The notes under the pieces are model-generated. The model saw nothing but the letters and a program-made list of their open reading frames with translations, did no database searches and was not told the DNA's origin. Below are positions 15,380-24,700 of a DNA stretch of 64,000 nucleotides, in pieces (the stretch's first letter is position 1; every line of letters starts with the position of its first letter). This DNA comes from Rhodobacteraceae bacterium LNNU 3342 (GTDB lineage Bacteria > Pseudomonadota > Alphaproteobacteria > Rhodobacterales > Rhodobacteraceae). The stretch covers positions 62,001 to 126,000 of the forward strand of contig VUAW01000003.1 of the NCBI GenBank assembly GCA_008711135.1, read 5' to 3'. The position numbers and the translations under genes were made by a program.

Positions 15380-17524
15380 ATAGCCAGCACCCCCCTTGCC
15401 GAGAATGACCACGACCTGCACCGCCTGACGCGCATCCAGGCGCTTGTGGTGGAAATTCTCAACAAGCTTCTGCGCTGCCGGATCGACGAGACCGACAAGG
15501 AGGTGCACGAGGCGCTGGCGCGGCTGGGGGCCTTCTGCGGGTCGGACCGTACCTATGTCTTCATGGTCCGCGAGGGCGGCTTGATGGACAACACCCACGA
15601 ATGGTGCGCCGAGGGGATCGAGCCGATGGTCGATACCCTGCAGGCGATGGACGTCAACCTGATCTCGCATTGGGTGGAGGATCTGAGCGCCGACAAGCCC
15701 ATCCACATCCCCCAGGTCGCGGCGCTGCCGGATGACCGCCTGGATCGTGACATCCTGCTGGCGCAGGGTATCCAGTCCCTGCTGGCGGTGCCCATGGCCG
15801 ATGACGGGCAGGTCATGGGCTTTGTCGGCTTTGACGCAGTGCGGCAGGAGAAGTCCTTCCTGCCCGGGGAAATCTATCTGCTGAAATCCGTAGCCGACGT
15901 GATCATGTCGGTCCTCTGGAGGCGCGACACCCATCACGCCTACAAGGCGGCGCAATGTGCATTGGACGAGGAGCGCGCCTTCCTTGACCGGATCCTGCGG
16001 ACCAGCGTTTCGGGCATTCTCGTCTTCAACGCCGACGGTCAGATCGTCTTTGCCAACGATGCCGCCAAGACGACGCTGGGCTTCCAGATGTGCGAGGAGT
16101 CGTTCGCCTTCAACATCAAGGACTGGACGCTCACCAACCTGGACGGCAAGCCCCTTCCGCCCGAGGACGTTCCCGTGAACAAGGTCCTTGCGACCGGGCA
16201 ACCGGTAACGGACCAGCGGCTTGCCTTGGTCTTCGAGGATGGCAGCCGGCGGTTCCTGTCGGTGAATGCCGCGCCACTGCAGACGGCTTCGGCCGGGCGG
16301 ATGCGGGTGGTGCTGGCGGTCAGCGATGTCACGGAACAGGTGCTTGCCAACCGGGAGCTTCAGTCCGCCCTTCTGGACGCGCAGCAGGCAAGCCAGGCCA
16401 AGACCCGGTTCCTTGCAAACATGAGCCACGAGATGCGGACCCCCCTGAACGGGGTCCTCGGCATTTCCGAGCTTCTGGACGCACTGGTCACGGATGCCGA
16501 GCAGAAGCGGATGATCGGGGTGATCCGCGATTCCGGAGAACTGCTGCTCAGCATCATCAATGACCTGCTCGACATGTCCAAGATCGAGGCGGACCGGCTT
16601 GAGATCGAACAGGTGAGCTTTGTTCCCGCCGATCTTGCCCGGAGGATAGAAGCGACGCACACGGTGCGGGCCTCGGAAAAGAACATATCGCTCGCGATAC
16701 TCACCACCTCGGGGGCGCAGGTGCCGCGGATGGGGGACCCGAACCGCATCCTGCAGATCATGCACAACGTCATCGGGAACGCGATCAAGTTCACCGAGGC
16801 AGGCGAAGTCACAATGGCGCTGAGCTGCCAGCCGGGCAAGCCGCTGATCATCGACATCCGCGACACCGGCATCGGCATGACGGATGAACAGCTCAGCCGG
16901 ATCTTTGACGACTTCGCGCAGGCCGACACCTCGATCTCGCGCCGGTACGGGGGCACCGGGCTGGGAATGGCAATCGTGCGCCGCCTCGTCACGCTGATGG
17001 GCGGGACGATCCGCGTCACCAGCCGCATGGGCGAGGGCACGAAGGTGCGCATCAGCCTGCCCCTGCCGTTGGCCAATACCGCCCCGCCCCCGGTCGAAAA
17101 GCTGACGGGAGAGGCTGCACCCAGTGGAGAGCTCGACCTTCGGGTGCTGGCGGCGGATGACAACGGCACCAACCGGATGATCCTGCAGGCGATGCTGCGG
17201 AACCTGGGCGTCAGCGTGACGATGGTATCAGGGGGGCTGCCCGCGCTGCAGGCCTTTGACGGCGAGTTGTTCGATGCGGTGCTTCTGGATATCTCCATGC
17301 CCGATCTGGATGGAATCAGCGTCCTGAAGGAACTGCGGCTGCGTGAGGTTGCGCTGGGACGCACACCAGTGCCTGCGCTCGCCGTGACGGCCAACGCGAT
17401 GGATCACCAGATCCGCACCTATCAGGAAGCAGGGTTCAACGGCCATATCTCCAAGCCCATCTCGCAGAAGGCGCTGCGAGAGGCGCTGGAACGCGCTGTC
17501 CTGCGGCACGCTGCGGCAGAGTAG
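15380..17524 (+). CDS. soluble hybrid histidine kinase (GAF-PAS-HisKA-HATPase-REC)
   Basis: Sensor kinase of 714 aa with no membrane segment. A GAF domain (about 20-165) and a PAS domain (about 195-305) precede HisKA (phospho-acceptor H350 in NMSHEMRTPLN). The HATPase has the N box IMHNVIGNAIKF and the G boxes DIRDTGIGM and YGGTGLGM. A receiver domain (about 590-705) has D637 in LLDISMP. It lies 62 bases after the CoaBC-like gene in the same direction. The start is odd: GGAGG at 15368-15372 is spaced 7 bases from an ATA that begins IASTPLAENDHDLH. The frame is closed by TAG at 15362, and the first ordinary start is GTG 15446, inside conserved-looking sequence. No Hpt domain is present, so an external phosphotransfer partner is expected. 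Confidence 0.85.
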   Translation: MASTPLAENDHDLHRLTRIQALVVEILNKLLRCRIDETDKEVHEALARLGAFCGSDRTYVFMVREGGLMDNTHEWCAEGIEPMVDTLQAMDVNLISHWVEDLSADKPIHIPQVAALPDDRLDRDILLAQGIQSLLAVPMADDGQVMGFVGFDAVRQEKSFLPGEIYLLKSVADVIMSVLWRRDTHHAYKAAQCALDEERAFLDRILRTSVSGILVFNADGQIVFANDAAKTTLGFQMCEESFAFNIKDWTLTNLDGKPLPPEDVPVNKVLATGQPVTDQRLALVFEDGSRRFLSVNAAPLQTASAGRMRVVLAVSDVTEQVLANRELQSALLDAQQASQAKTRFLANMSHEMRTPLNGVLGISELLDALVTDAEQKRMIGVIRDSGELLLSIINDLLDMSKIEADRLEIEQVSFVPADLARRIEATHTVRASEKNISLAILTTSGAQVPRMGDPNRILQIMHNVIGNAIKFTEAGEVTMALSCQPGKPLIIDIRDTGIGMTDEQLSRIFDDFAQADTSISRRYGGTGLGMAIVRRLVTLMGGTIRVTSRMGEGTKVRISLPLPLANTAPPPVEKLTGEAAPSGELDLRVLAADDNGTNRMILQAMLRNLGVSVTMVSGGLPALQAFDGELFDAVLLDISMPDLDGISVLKELRLREVALGRTPVPALAVTANAMDHQIRTYQEAGFNGHISKPISQKALREALERAVLRHAAAE

Positions 17525-17551
17525 CCTTTCCAAACGGAAAGCTGGCAAAAG

Positions 17552-17584
17552 AAAAGCCCGCGGCAGATGCCAGCGGGCTTTTTC
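17552..17584 (+). terminator. rho-independent terminator
   Basis: Stem AAGCCCGC / GCGGGCTT with an 11-base loop, followed by TTT, 28 bases after the kinase stop codon. It ends the transglutaminase/CoaBC-like/kinase unit. Confidence 0.8.
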
Positions 17585-17622
17585 CTTGGTCGTCTGACCC
17601 AACGTCGGAACCTTGTCCGACT

Positions 17623-17707
17623 TGGTGCCCAGGAGAGGACTCGAACCTCCACGCCTTGCGGCACAGGTACCTGAAACCTGCGCGTCTACCAATTCCGCCA
17701 CCTGGGC
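17623..17707 (-). tRNA. tRNA-Leu (anticodon CAG)
   Basis: An 85-nt class II tRNA on the minus strand. The acceptor is GCCCAGG/CCTGGGC. The anticodon arm CAGGT-TTCAGGT-ACCTG gives CAG. A long variable arm is present, the T arm carries GGTTCGAGTCC, and CCA is encoded. It reads CUG codons. Confidence 0.95.
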
Positions 17708-17846
17708 CGGTGTCGTGAGGGGGGATTTATCGGGACCCGCAGGCAGTGTCAACAGGGTGTTATCGAAAAAGATGCGAAACACTTGCGGCTTGTTCGCGGC
17801 AGCGCGGGGCGATATTGAACCCCTGCAACGGCACGGAGATCGCAGC

Positions 17847-18830
17847 ATGGCGAAACTGGTCACGATCATTGGCGGTTCGGGCTTCGTCGGCCGCTATATC
17901 GCGCGGCGGATGGCCAAGGCGGGCTGGCGCGTACGGGTCGCCGGGCGTCGCCCGAACGAGGCGATCTTCGTCCGCACCTATGGTGTGGTGGGTCAGGTCG
18001 AACCCGTGTTCTGCAACATCCGCGACGATCAATCGGTGCGTGCCGTGATCATCGGTGCCGACGCGGTGGTGAACTGTGTGGGCATCCTCAACAACTCCGG
18101 CAAGAACCGCTTTTCCGCCGTTCAGGCCGAAGGCGCTGGCCGTGTTGCCCGAATCGCCGCCGAGGAAGGTGTCACGCGCCTGGTCCACATCTCTTCCATC
18201 GGCGCCGATCCCCAGTCCGACAGCGAATACCAGCGCACCAAGGGCGAGGGCGAGGCAGCCGTGCGCGCCGCGTTTCCGAATGCGGTGATCCTGCGCCCCT
18301 CGGTCATCTTTGGCCAAGAAGACCGCTTCTTCAACCGCTTTGCCGGCATGTCGCGCATGGGGCCTGTCCTGCCCGTCGTGGGGGCCGATACGCGGCTGCA
18401 GCCGGTCTATGTCGATGATGTGGCAATCGCCGCCGTCAAGGGCGCAACGGGCGAGGCTGCGCCCGGCATCTATGAACTGGGTGGGCCGGGCGTCTACACC
18501 TTCCGGCAGATCGTCGGGGCGATCCTGCCGCTGGTGCGCCGCCGCCGGCTGATCGTGAACATTCCCTTTTCAGTGGCCAACATCATCGGCGGCGTCTTTG
18601 ACCTGCTTCAGATCGTCAGCTTCGGCCTGTTCAACAACACGATCCTGACGCGGGACCAGGTGCGCAACCTGCGCCGCGACAACGTCGTGTCGCCCAACGC
18701 GCTTGGTTTCGCGGATCTGGGCATTCATCCTAGCCCGTTTGACGCGATCCTGCCGGAATACCTGTGGCGCCACCGCCCCACCGGGCAATATGACGCCATC
18801 AAGGAATCGGCCAAGAACCTGCGGAGCTGA
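17847..18830 (+). CDS. complex I NDUFA9-like SDR family protein
   Basis: A 327-aa atypical short-chain dehydrogenase. The N-terminal Rossmann motif is VTIIGGSGFVGRYIARR, followed by VAGRRPNEA, SSIGADPQSDSEYQRTKGEGE and LRPSVIFGQEDRFFNRF. This pattern is that of the mitochondrial complex I NDUFA9 subunit and its bacterial relatives, which bind NADPH and may act in quinone or respiratory-chain biogenesis. The ATG at 17847 has CGGAG upstream. Its TGA stop abuts the TCA (stop on the other strand) of uppP with no gap. It stands alone between tRNA-Leu and uppP. Confidence 0.85.
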   Translation: MAKLVTIIGGSGFVGRYIARRMAKAGWRVRVAGRRPNEAIFVRTYGVVGQVEPVFCNIRDDQSVRAVIIGADAVVNCVGILNNSGKNRFSAVQAEGAGRVARIAAEEGVTRLVHISSIGADPQSDSEYQRTKGEGEAAVRAAFPNAVILRPSVIFGQEDRFFNRFAGMSRMGPVLPVVGADTRLQPVYVDDVAIAAVKGATGEAAPGIYELGGPGVYTFRQIVGAILPLVRRRRLIVNIPFSVANIIGGVFDLLQIVSFGLFNNTILTRDQVRNLRRDNVVSPNALGFADLGIHPSPFDAILPEYLWRHRPTGQYDAIKESAKNLRS

Positions 18831-19634
18831 TCAGCTGTAGGCGTAGGCCAGCAGCACGACCCCGAGGATGATGCGGTAGATGACGTAAGGCGTGAAGCTC
18901 ACGCTGCGCAGCAGCCGCATCATCAGCCACAACGCCCCCAGTGCCGCAACAAAGGACAGCGCCGCGGCGATTGCACCGTCCCGGGCGGCTTGCGCATTCG
19001 CGGTTGCCAGAACCTCCCCTCCTAGCAACACGGCCGAGGCCACGATTGTCGGGATCGACATCAGCATCGACAGTCGCGCCGCGTCATGCCGATTGTAGCC
19101 CAGCGCCCGCGCACCGGTGATCGTCGCCCCTGAACGCGAAGTTCCTGGCACAAGCGCCACCGCCTGCCACAACCCCATCACCAGCGCGTCACGCAGCCCC
19201 CAGTTCTCCGCAGTCTTCGCGGACATTCCCTTCTGGTCGGTCCAGTAGAGCACGAGGCCGAAGATGATCATCGTCCAGCCGATCACCGCAACGGACCGCA
19301 GCATCTCCATCGCGCCGGTCACCTTGAGGACGAGGCCAAGCAGAATCACCGGCACGGTTGCCACGATCAAACCCAGCGCAAGGCGCGCCCCGCGGGTATC
19401 CACACGCCCTCGGGCAAGGCGACCGAGACCGGCCAATCCCTCGGCAACATCACGCCAGAAGAACAGCACCACAGCAAACAGCGTCCCCACATGCACCGCC
19501 ACGTCGATTACAAGACCTTGGTCCTGCATCCCAGTCAGGGATGGCAGAAGGATGAGATGTCCCGAGGAAGACACCGGCAGAAACTCGGTAATCCCTTGAA
19601 TTATTGCTACAAGTGCGAGGTGAAATAGCGTCAT
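18831..19634 (-). CDS. uppP: UppP, undecaprenyl-diphosphatase
   Basis: Inner-membrane phosphatase that recycles undecaprenyl pyrophosphate to the carrier lipid used for peptidoglycan and surface glycans. It is 267 aa, the normal length, with eight or so hydrophobic segments. The family motifs GITEFLPVSSSGHLIL (near residue 15) and PGTSRSGATI (about 160) supply the catalytic Glu, Ser and Arg. The start at 19634 (MTLFHLALVAIIQG) is preferred over upstream in-frame codons that add a non-hydrophobic extension. It converges on the NDUFA9-like gene with the stop codons back to back. It would also serve the glycan loci in this window. Confidence 0.95.
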   Translation of the reverse strand: MTLFHLALVAIIQGITEFLPVSSSGHLILLPSLTGMQDQGLVIDVAVHVGTLFAVVLFFWRDVAEGLAGLGRLARGRVDTRGARLALGLIVATVPVILLGLVLKVTGAMEMLRSVAVIGWTMIIFGLVLYWTDQKGMSAKTAENWGLRDALVMGLWQAVALVPGTSRSGATITGARALGYNRHDAARLSMLMSIPTIVASAVLLGGEVLATANAQAARDGAIAAALSFVAALGALWLMMRLLRSVSFTPYVIYRIILGVVLLAYAYS

Positions 19635-19766
19635 GATCTCTGGTCCAGCGAATCCCGGTGCCACCTTAACCCGCAGCCCCATCACAGGATAGGTCAGCTT
19701 TCGTTACCTTTTCTTGCGCCCAACGCGGACTTCTCGAACGAGTAATAGAAAATAAACTCGCTTTAG

Positions 19767-19781
19767 GTCAGTAATGCTGAC
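19767..19781. promoter_or_regulatory. palindrome GTCAG-N5-CTGAC upstream of gltD
   Basis: A perfect 5-base inverted repeat with a TAATG spacer, 60 bases before the gltD ATG in the AT-rich gap between uppP and gltD. It is a candidate operator for the glutamate synthase operon. The regulator is unknown. Confidence 0.4.
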
Positions 19782-19840
19782 TTTTATTCCATTTCATCCA
19801 ATTGTATCAGGACGCACCGAATACCCGCGGAGGCTTAGCC

Positions 19841-21274
19841 ATGGCACAGCAGCGAATGCTCCAATTCGTAACTTTGGGACGCGAAACGCCGGAAAAACGT
19901 CCGGCCGCGGCGCGCACCGAGGACTACAACGAAATCTACCGCGAATTCGCGGATGCAAAGGCTGCCGAACAGGCGAGCCGCTGCAGCCAGTGCGGTGTTC
20001 CCTATTGCCAGTCCCACTGCCCGGTGAACAACAACATCCCCGACTGGCTGAAGCTGACGGCCGAAGGCCGCCTGCGCGAGGCGCATGAGATCAACCAGGC
20101 GACCAACACCTTCCCCGAGATCTGCGGCCGCATCTGCCCGCAGGACCGGCTGTGTGAAGGCAATTGCGTGATCGAGCAGTCGGGCCACGGCACCGTCACC
20201 ATCGGCGCGATCGAGAAATACATCAACGACACTGCCTGGGAAGAAGGCTGGGTCGCCCCGATCCGCCCGTCTGTTGAACGGCCTGAATCGGTCGGCATCA
20301 TCGGCGCAGGCCCCGGCGGGCTGGCGGCGGCCGACCGGCTGCGCCGTGCGGGCGTGCAGGTCACCGTCTATGACCGCTATGACCGCGCGGGCGGGCTGAT
20401 GACCTATGGCATCCCCGGCTTCAAGCTGGAGAAACCCGTGGTCATGCGCCGGGTCGAACTGCTGCGCGATGGTGGCGTGAACTTCGTCTCCAACTGCAAC
20501 GTCGGCGAAGACATCAGCTTCAATGCCATCCGCGGCCAGCACGACGCGGTGCTGATTGCCACTGGCGTCTACAAGAGCCGTGATCTGACCGATCCGGGCG
20601 CACAGGCGACCGGCATCGTGCGGGCTATCGACTACCTTACCGCTTCGAACCGGCTGAGCTTTGGCGACGAGGTTCCCGAGTATGAAAGCGGTGAATTGAA
20701 CGCTGCCGGCAAGCGCGTCGTGGTCATCGGCGGCGGCGATACTGCGATGGACTGCGTCCGTACCGCGATCCGGCAGGGCGCTTCCTCGGTCAAGTGCCTC
20801 TATCGCCGCGACCGGGCCAACATGCCCGGCTCGCAGCGCGAGACCCAGAACGCCGAGGAAGAAGGCGTCGAGTTCGTCTGGCTGGCCGCCCCCAAGGGCT
20901 TTGAAGGCGATGCCGTGACCGGCGTCATGGTGCAGAAGATGCGCCTTGGCCAAGCCGACGCCACTGGCCGCCAAGCCCCCGAGGTGATCGAAGGCGCGGA
21001 CTATCTGGAAGAAGCCGACCTCGTCATCAAGGCGCTGGGCTTCGAGCCCGAGGACCTGCCGACCCTCTGGGGCGTGCCGGAACTTGAGGTTACCCGTTGG
21101 GGCACCGTCAAGGCAGACTTCCGCAGCCACGCGACCAGCATCCCCGGCGTGTATGCCGCGGGCGACATCGTGCGCGGGGCAAGCCTGGTGGTCTGGGCGA
21201 TCCGCGACGGCCGCGAGGCTGCGGACTCGATGCTCGATTACCTTGGTCAGGCGGCGCAGGTCGCGGCAGAATAA
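19841..21274 (+). CDS. gltD: GltD, glutamate synthase (NADPH) small subunit
   Basis: Passes electrons from NADPH to the large subunit for ammonia assimilation. The 477-aa protein has an N-terminal Fe-S region with CSQCGVPYCQSHCPVNNN and CGRICPQDRLCEGNC, then an FAD motif IIGAGPGGLAAADRL (about 150-165) and an NADPH motif VVIGGGDTAMDCVRTA. The ATG at 19841 has CGGAGG upstream. It leads a gltD-gfa-gltB order, with a 53-base gap to gfa. A palindrome lies before it. Confidence 0.96.
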   Translation: MAQQRMLQFVTLGRETPEKRPAAARTEDYNEIYREFADAKAAEQASRCSQCGVPYCQSHCPVNNNIPDWLKLTAEGRLREAHEINQATNTFPEICGRICPQDRLCEGNCVIEQSGHGTVTIGAIEKYINDTAWEEGWVAPIRPSVERPESVGIIGAGPGGLAAADRLRRAGVQVTVYDRYDRAGGLMTYGIPGFKLEKPVVMRRVELLRDGGVNFVSNCNVGEDISFNAIRGQHDAVLIATGVYKSRDLTDPGAQATGIVRAIDYLTASNRLSFGDEVPEYESGELNAAGKRVVVIGGGDTAMDCVRTAIRQGASSVKCLYRRDRANMPGSQRETQNAEEEGVEFVWLAAPKGFEGDAVTGVMVQKMRLGQADATGRQAPEVIEGADYLEEADLVIKALGFEPEDLPTLWGVPELEVTRWGTVKADFRSHATSIPGVYAAGDIVRGASLVVWAIRDGREAADSMLDYLGQAAQVAAE

Positions 21275-21327
21275 GACCTCCGGGGGCGGCCCCGCCCCCG
21301 CAAGCCATATGCCAAGCGGAGGTTTCG

Positions 21328-21747
21328 ATGAACAGCAAATCCGGTCACTGCCTGTGCGGCGCCGTACGCTTCACCGCGACGCGCTGGGACGAAAACGTCG
21401 GCATCTGCCATTGCGGCATGTGCCAGCGATGGGCGGGCGGCCCCTTCATCAGCGTGACGCTGCCTGTGGACGCGGTGACCGTCGCGGGCGCTGACCGCAT
21501 CGTCACACGTGAAACATCCGACTGGGCCACGCGCAGCCGCTGCGGCGACTGCGGCTCGCCTCTCTGGTACCAGCAGAAGGGCGGCACCGAATATTATACC
21601 GCCATCGGCCTGTTCGACGATCACGACGGGCTGGTGCTGCACCACGAAATTTTCATCGACCGCAAGCCGGGCACCTATGCCTTTGCCGGTGAACATGAAC
21701 GCGAAACCGAGGCAGAGACGATGGCCCGGTTCGCCTCTTCGGAATGA
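21328..21747 (+). CDS. GFA-family zinc protein (glutathione-dependent formaldehyde-activating-like)
   Basis: A 139-aa protein with the Gfa/CENP-V zinc fold. The cysteine pairs are in GHCLCGAVRF, CHCGMCQRWAGGPF and CGDCGSPLWYQ. The name comes from the enzyme that speeds S-hydroxymethylglutathione formation, but most family members have no proven activity. AGCGGAGG precedes the ATG. It lies between the two glutamate synthase genes, and its stop overlaps an in-frame ATG upstream of gltB (ATGA at 21744), so it is expressed with them. A real link to glutamate synthase is unproven. Confidence 0.88.
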   Translation: MNSKSGHCLCGAVRFTATRWDENVGICHCGMCQRWAGGPFISVTLPVDAVTVAGADRIVTRETSDWATRSRCGDCGSPLWYQQKGGTEYYTAIGLFDDHDGLVLHHEIFIDRKPGTYAFAGEHERETEAETMARFASSE

Positions 21748-21758
21748 GGAACACTGAT

Positions 21759-24700
21759 ATGACCAAGTATGATGCCGCCTGGGTCGCCGCCGAAGAAGCC
21801 AAGCGCCGCTGGATGGACGAAAACAGCCTCTACAAGGCTGAAGACGAACATGCGTCCTGCGGGGTTGGCCTTGTCGTTTCCATCGACGGCAAGCCCAGCC
21901 GCAAGGTCGTCTCTGCCGGCATCGACGCGCTGAAGGCCGTCTGGCACCGGGGCGCGGTGGATGCCGATGGCAAGACCGGCGACGGCGCGGGCATCCACGT
22001 CCAGATCCCTGTTCCCTTCTTCTATGACAAGATCCGCCGCACGGGCCACGAACCCGACGTGAACGCGCTGGTCGCCGTTGGTCAGGTCTTCCTGCCGCGC
22101 ACCGATTTCGCGGCGCAGGAACGCTGCCGGACGATCGTGGAAACCGAAGTCCTGCGCATGGGCCACTATATCTATGGCTGGCGCCACGTGCCCGTGAACA
22201 CCGACGTTCTGGGCGAAAAGGCCAACGCTACCCGACCCGAGATCGAGCAGATCCTGATCAAGGACAACAAGGGCCTCGACCAGGAAACGTTCGAGCGCGA
22301 ACTCTACGTCATCCGCCGCCGGATCGAGAAGGCGGCGATCGCCGCGCAGATCCAAGGGCTTTACCTCTGCTCGCTGTCCTGCCGCTCGATCATCTACAAG
22401 GGGATGATGCTGGCCGAACAGGTGGCCGAGTTCTACCCCGACCTCAAGGACGAGCGGTTCGAGAGCGCCTTCGCGATCTACCACCAGCGTTATTCCACCA
22501 ACACCTTCCCGCAGTGGTGGCTGGCCCAGCCCTTCCGGATGCTGGCCCACAACGGCGAGATCAACACGCTTAAGGGCAACCTGAACTGGATGCGCAGCCA
22601 CGAAATCCGGATGGCGCATTCGGCCTTTGGTGACCAAGCCGAAGACATCAAGCCGATCGTGCCCTCGGGGTCGTCGGACTCGGCTGCGCTGGATTCTGTG
22701 TTCGAAGTCATGGTCCGCGCCGGGCGCAACGCGCCGATGGCCAAGACCATGCTGGTCCCCGAGGCCTGGAGCAAGCTTGCAAGTGAGATGCCCAAGGCCT
22801 GGCAGGACATGTACGCCTATTGCAACGCCGTCATGGAGCCTTGGGACGGTCCTGCAGCCCTTGCCATGACCGATGGCCGCTGGGTCTGCGCCGGACTTGA
22901 CCGCAACGGCCTGCGCCCGATGCGCTATGTCGTGACCGGTGACGGGCTGCTGATCGCGGGTTCGGAAACCGGCATGGTGCCGGTGGATGAAAGCAGCGTC
23001 CGTGAGAAAGGCGCGCTTGGCCCGGGTCAGATGATCGCCGTCGACATGGCGCATGGGCAGCTTTACCACGACGCCGCGCTCAAGGACAAACTGGCCGCCG
23101 CGCAGCCCTTTGGGGACTGGATCGAGAAGGTCACCGACCTGAACGAGATGATGCGCGACATCCCCGAACGGCAACTGACATCGGGCGCAGACCTGCGCCG
23201 TCGCCAGATCGCCGCAGGCTACACGCTGGAAGAGCTGGAGCAGGTCCTTGCGCCGATGGCCGAGGACGGCAAGGAAATGATCGCCTCGATGGGCGACGAC
23301 ACGCCGCCCGCAGTGCTGTCGGCGCAGTACCGGCCGCTGTCGCATTACTTCCGCCAGAACTTCAGCCAGGTCACGAACCCGCCCATCGACAGCTTGCGCG
23401 AAAGCCGGGTGATGAGCCTCAAGACCCGGTTCGGCAACCTCAAGAACGTGCTGGACGAAAGCAGCAGCCAGACCGAGATCTTGGTGCTGGAAAGCCCGTT
23501 CATCGCGAATGCCGAGTTCGACCGGATGATGGAGCAGTTCGGCGAACAGGTCGCGGTGATCGACTGCACCTTCCCCGCCGATGCAGGTGCCGACACCCTG
23601 CGCCAGGGGCTGGAGCGGATCCGGGCCGAGGCCGAGGATGCCGTGCGCTCCGGCGCCGGGCACCTTGTGCTGACTGACCAGCATCAGGATGACGCCAAGA
23701 TCGCCATGCCGATGATCCTTGCCACGAGCGCGGTTCACAGCTGGCTGACGCGCAAGGGCCTGCGGACCTTCTGCTCGATCAACGTGCGGTCGGCGGAATG
23801 CATCGACCCGCATTATTTTGCGGTGCTGATCGGCTGCGGCGCGACCACGGTGAACGCCTATCTTGCGCAGGACTCTATCGCCGACCGGATCGAGCGTGGC
23901 CTGATCGACGGCAACCTCACTGACGCCGTCCGCCGTTATCGCGACGCCATCGACTCCGGGCTGCTCAAGATCATGTCCAAGATGGGGATCTCGGTCATCT
24001 CGTCCTACCGGGGCGGGCTGAACTTCGAGGCCGTGGGCCTGTCGCGCGCCATGGTCGCCGAATACTTCCCGGGCATGCAGAGCCGCATTTCCGGCATCGG
24101 CGTCGCTGGCATCCAGAAGAAGCTGGAAGAGGTTCATGCCCGCGGTTTCCGCACCGGGGATCATGTCCTGCCGATCGGCGGCTTCTACAAGGCCCGCCGC
24201 ACCGGCGAAAAGCATGCTTGGGAAGCGCAGACGATGCACATGCTGCAGGCGGCCTGCGATCGGGCGTCCTATGACATGTGGAAGCAGTATTCCTCGCGGC
24301 TGCGGGCGAACCCGCCGATCCACCTGCGCGACCTGCTGGATATCAAGCCGCTGGGCAAGCCGGTGCCGATCGAAGAGGTGGAATCCATCACCTCGATCCG
24401 CAAGCGCTTCGTGACTCCGGGGATGAGCCTTGGCGCCCTGTCGCCCGAGGCGCACAAGACGCTGAACGTCGCCATGAACCGCATCGGCGCGAAATCCGAC
24501 AGCGGCGAGGGCGGCGAGGATCCGGCACACCAGCATCCGGAACCTAACGGCGACAACCCCAGCGCCAAGATCAAGCAGGTCGCGTCTGGCCGGTTCGGCG
24601 TCACCGCCGAATACCTGAACGCCTGCGAGGAACTGGAGATCAAGGTCGCGCAAGGCGCCAAGCCTGGTGAGGGCGGTCAGCTTCCGGGAATGAAGGTCAC

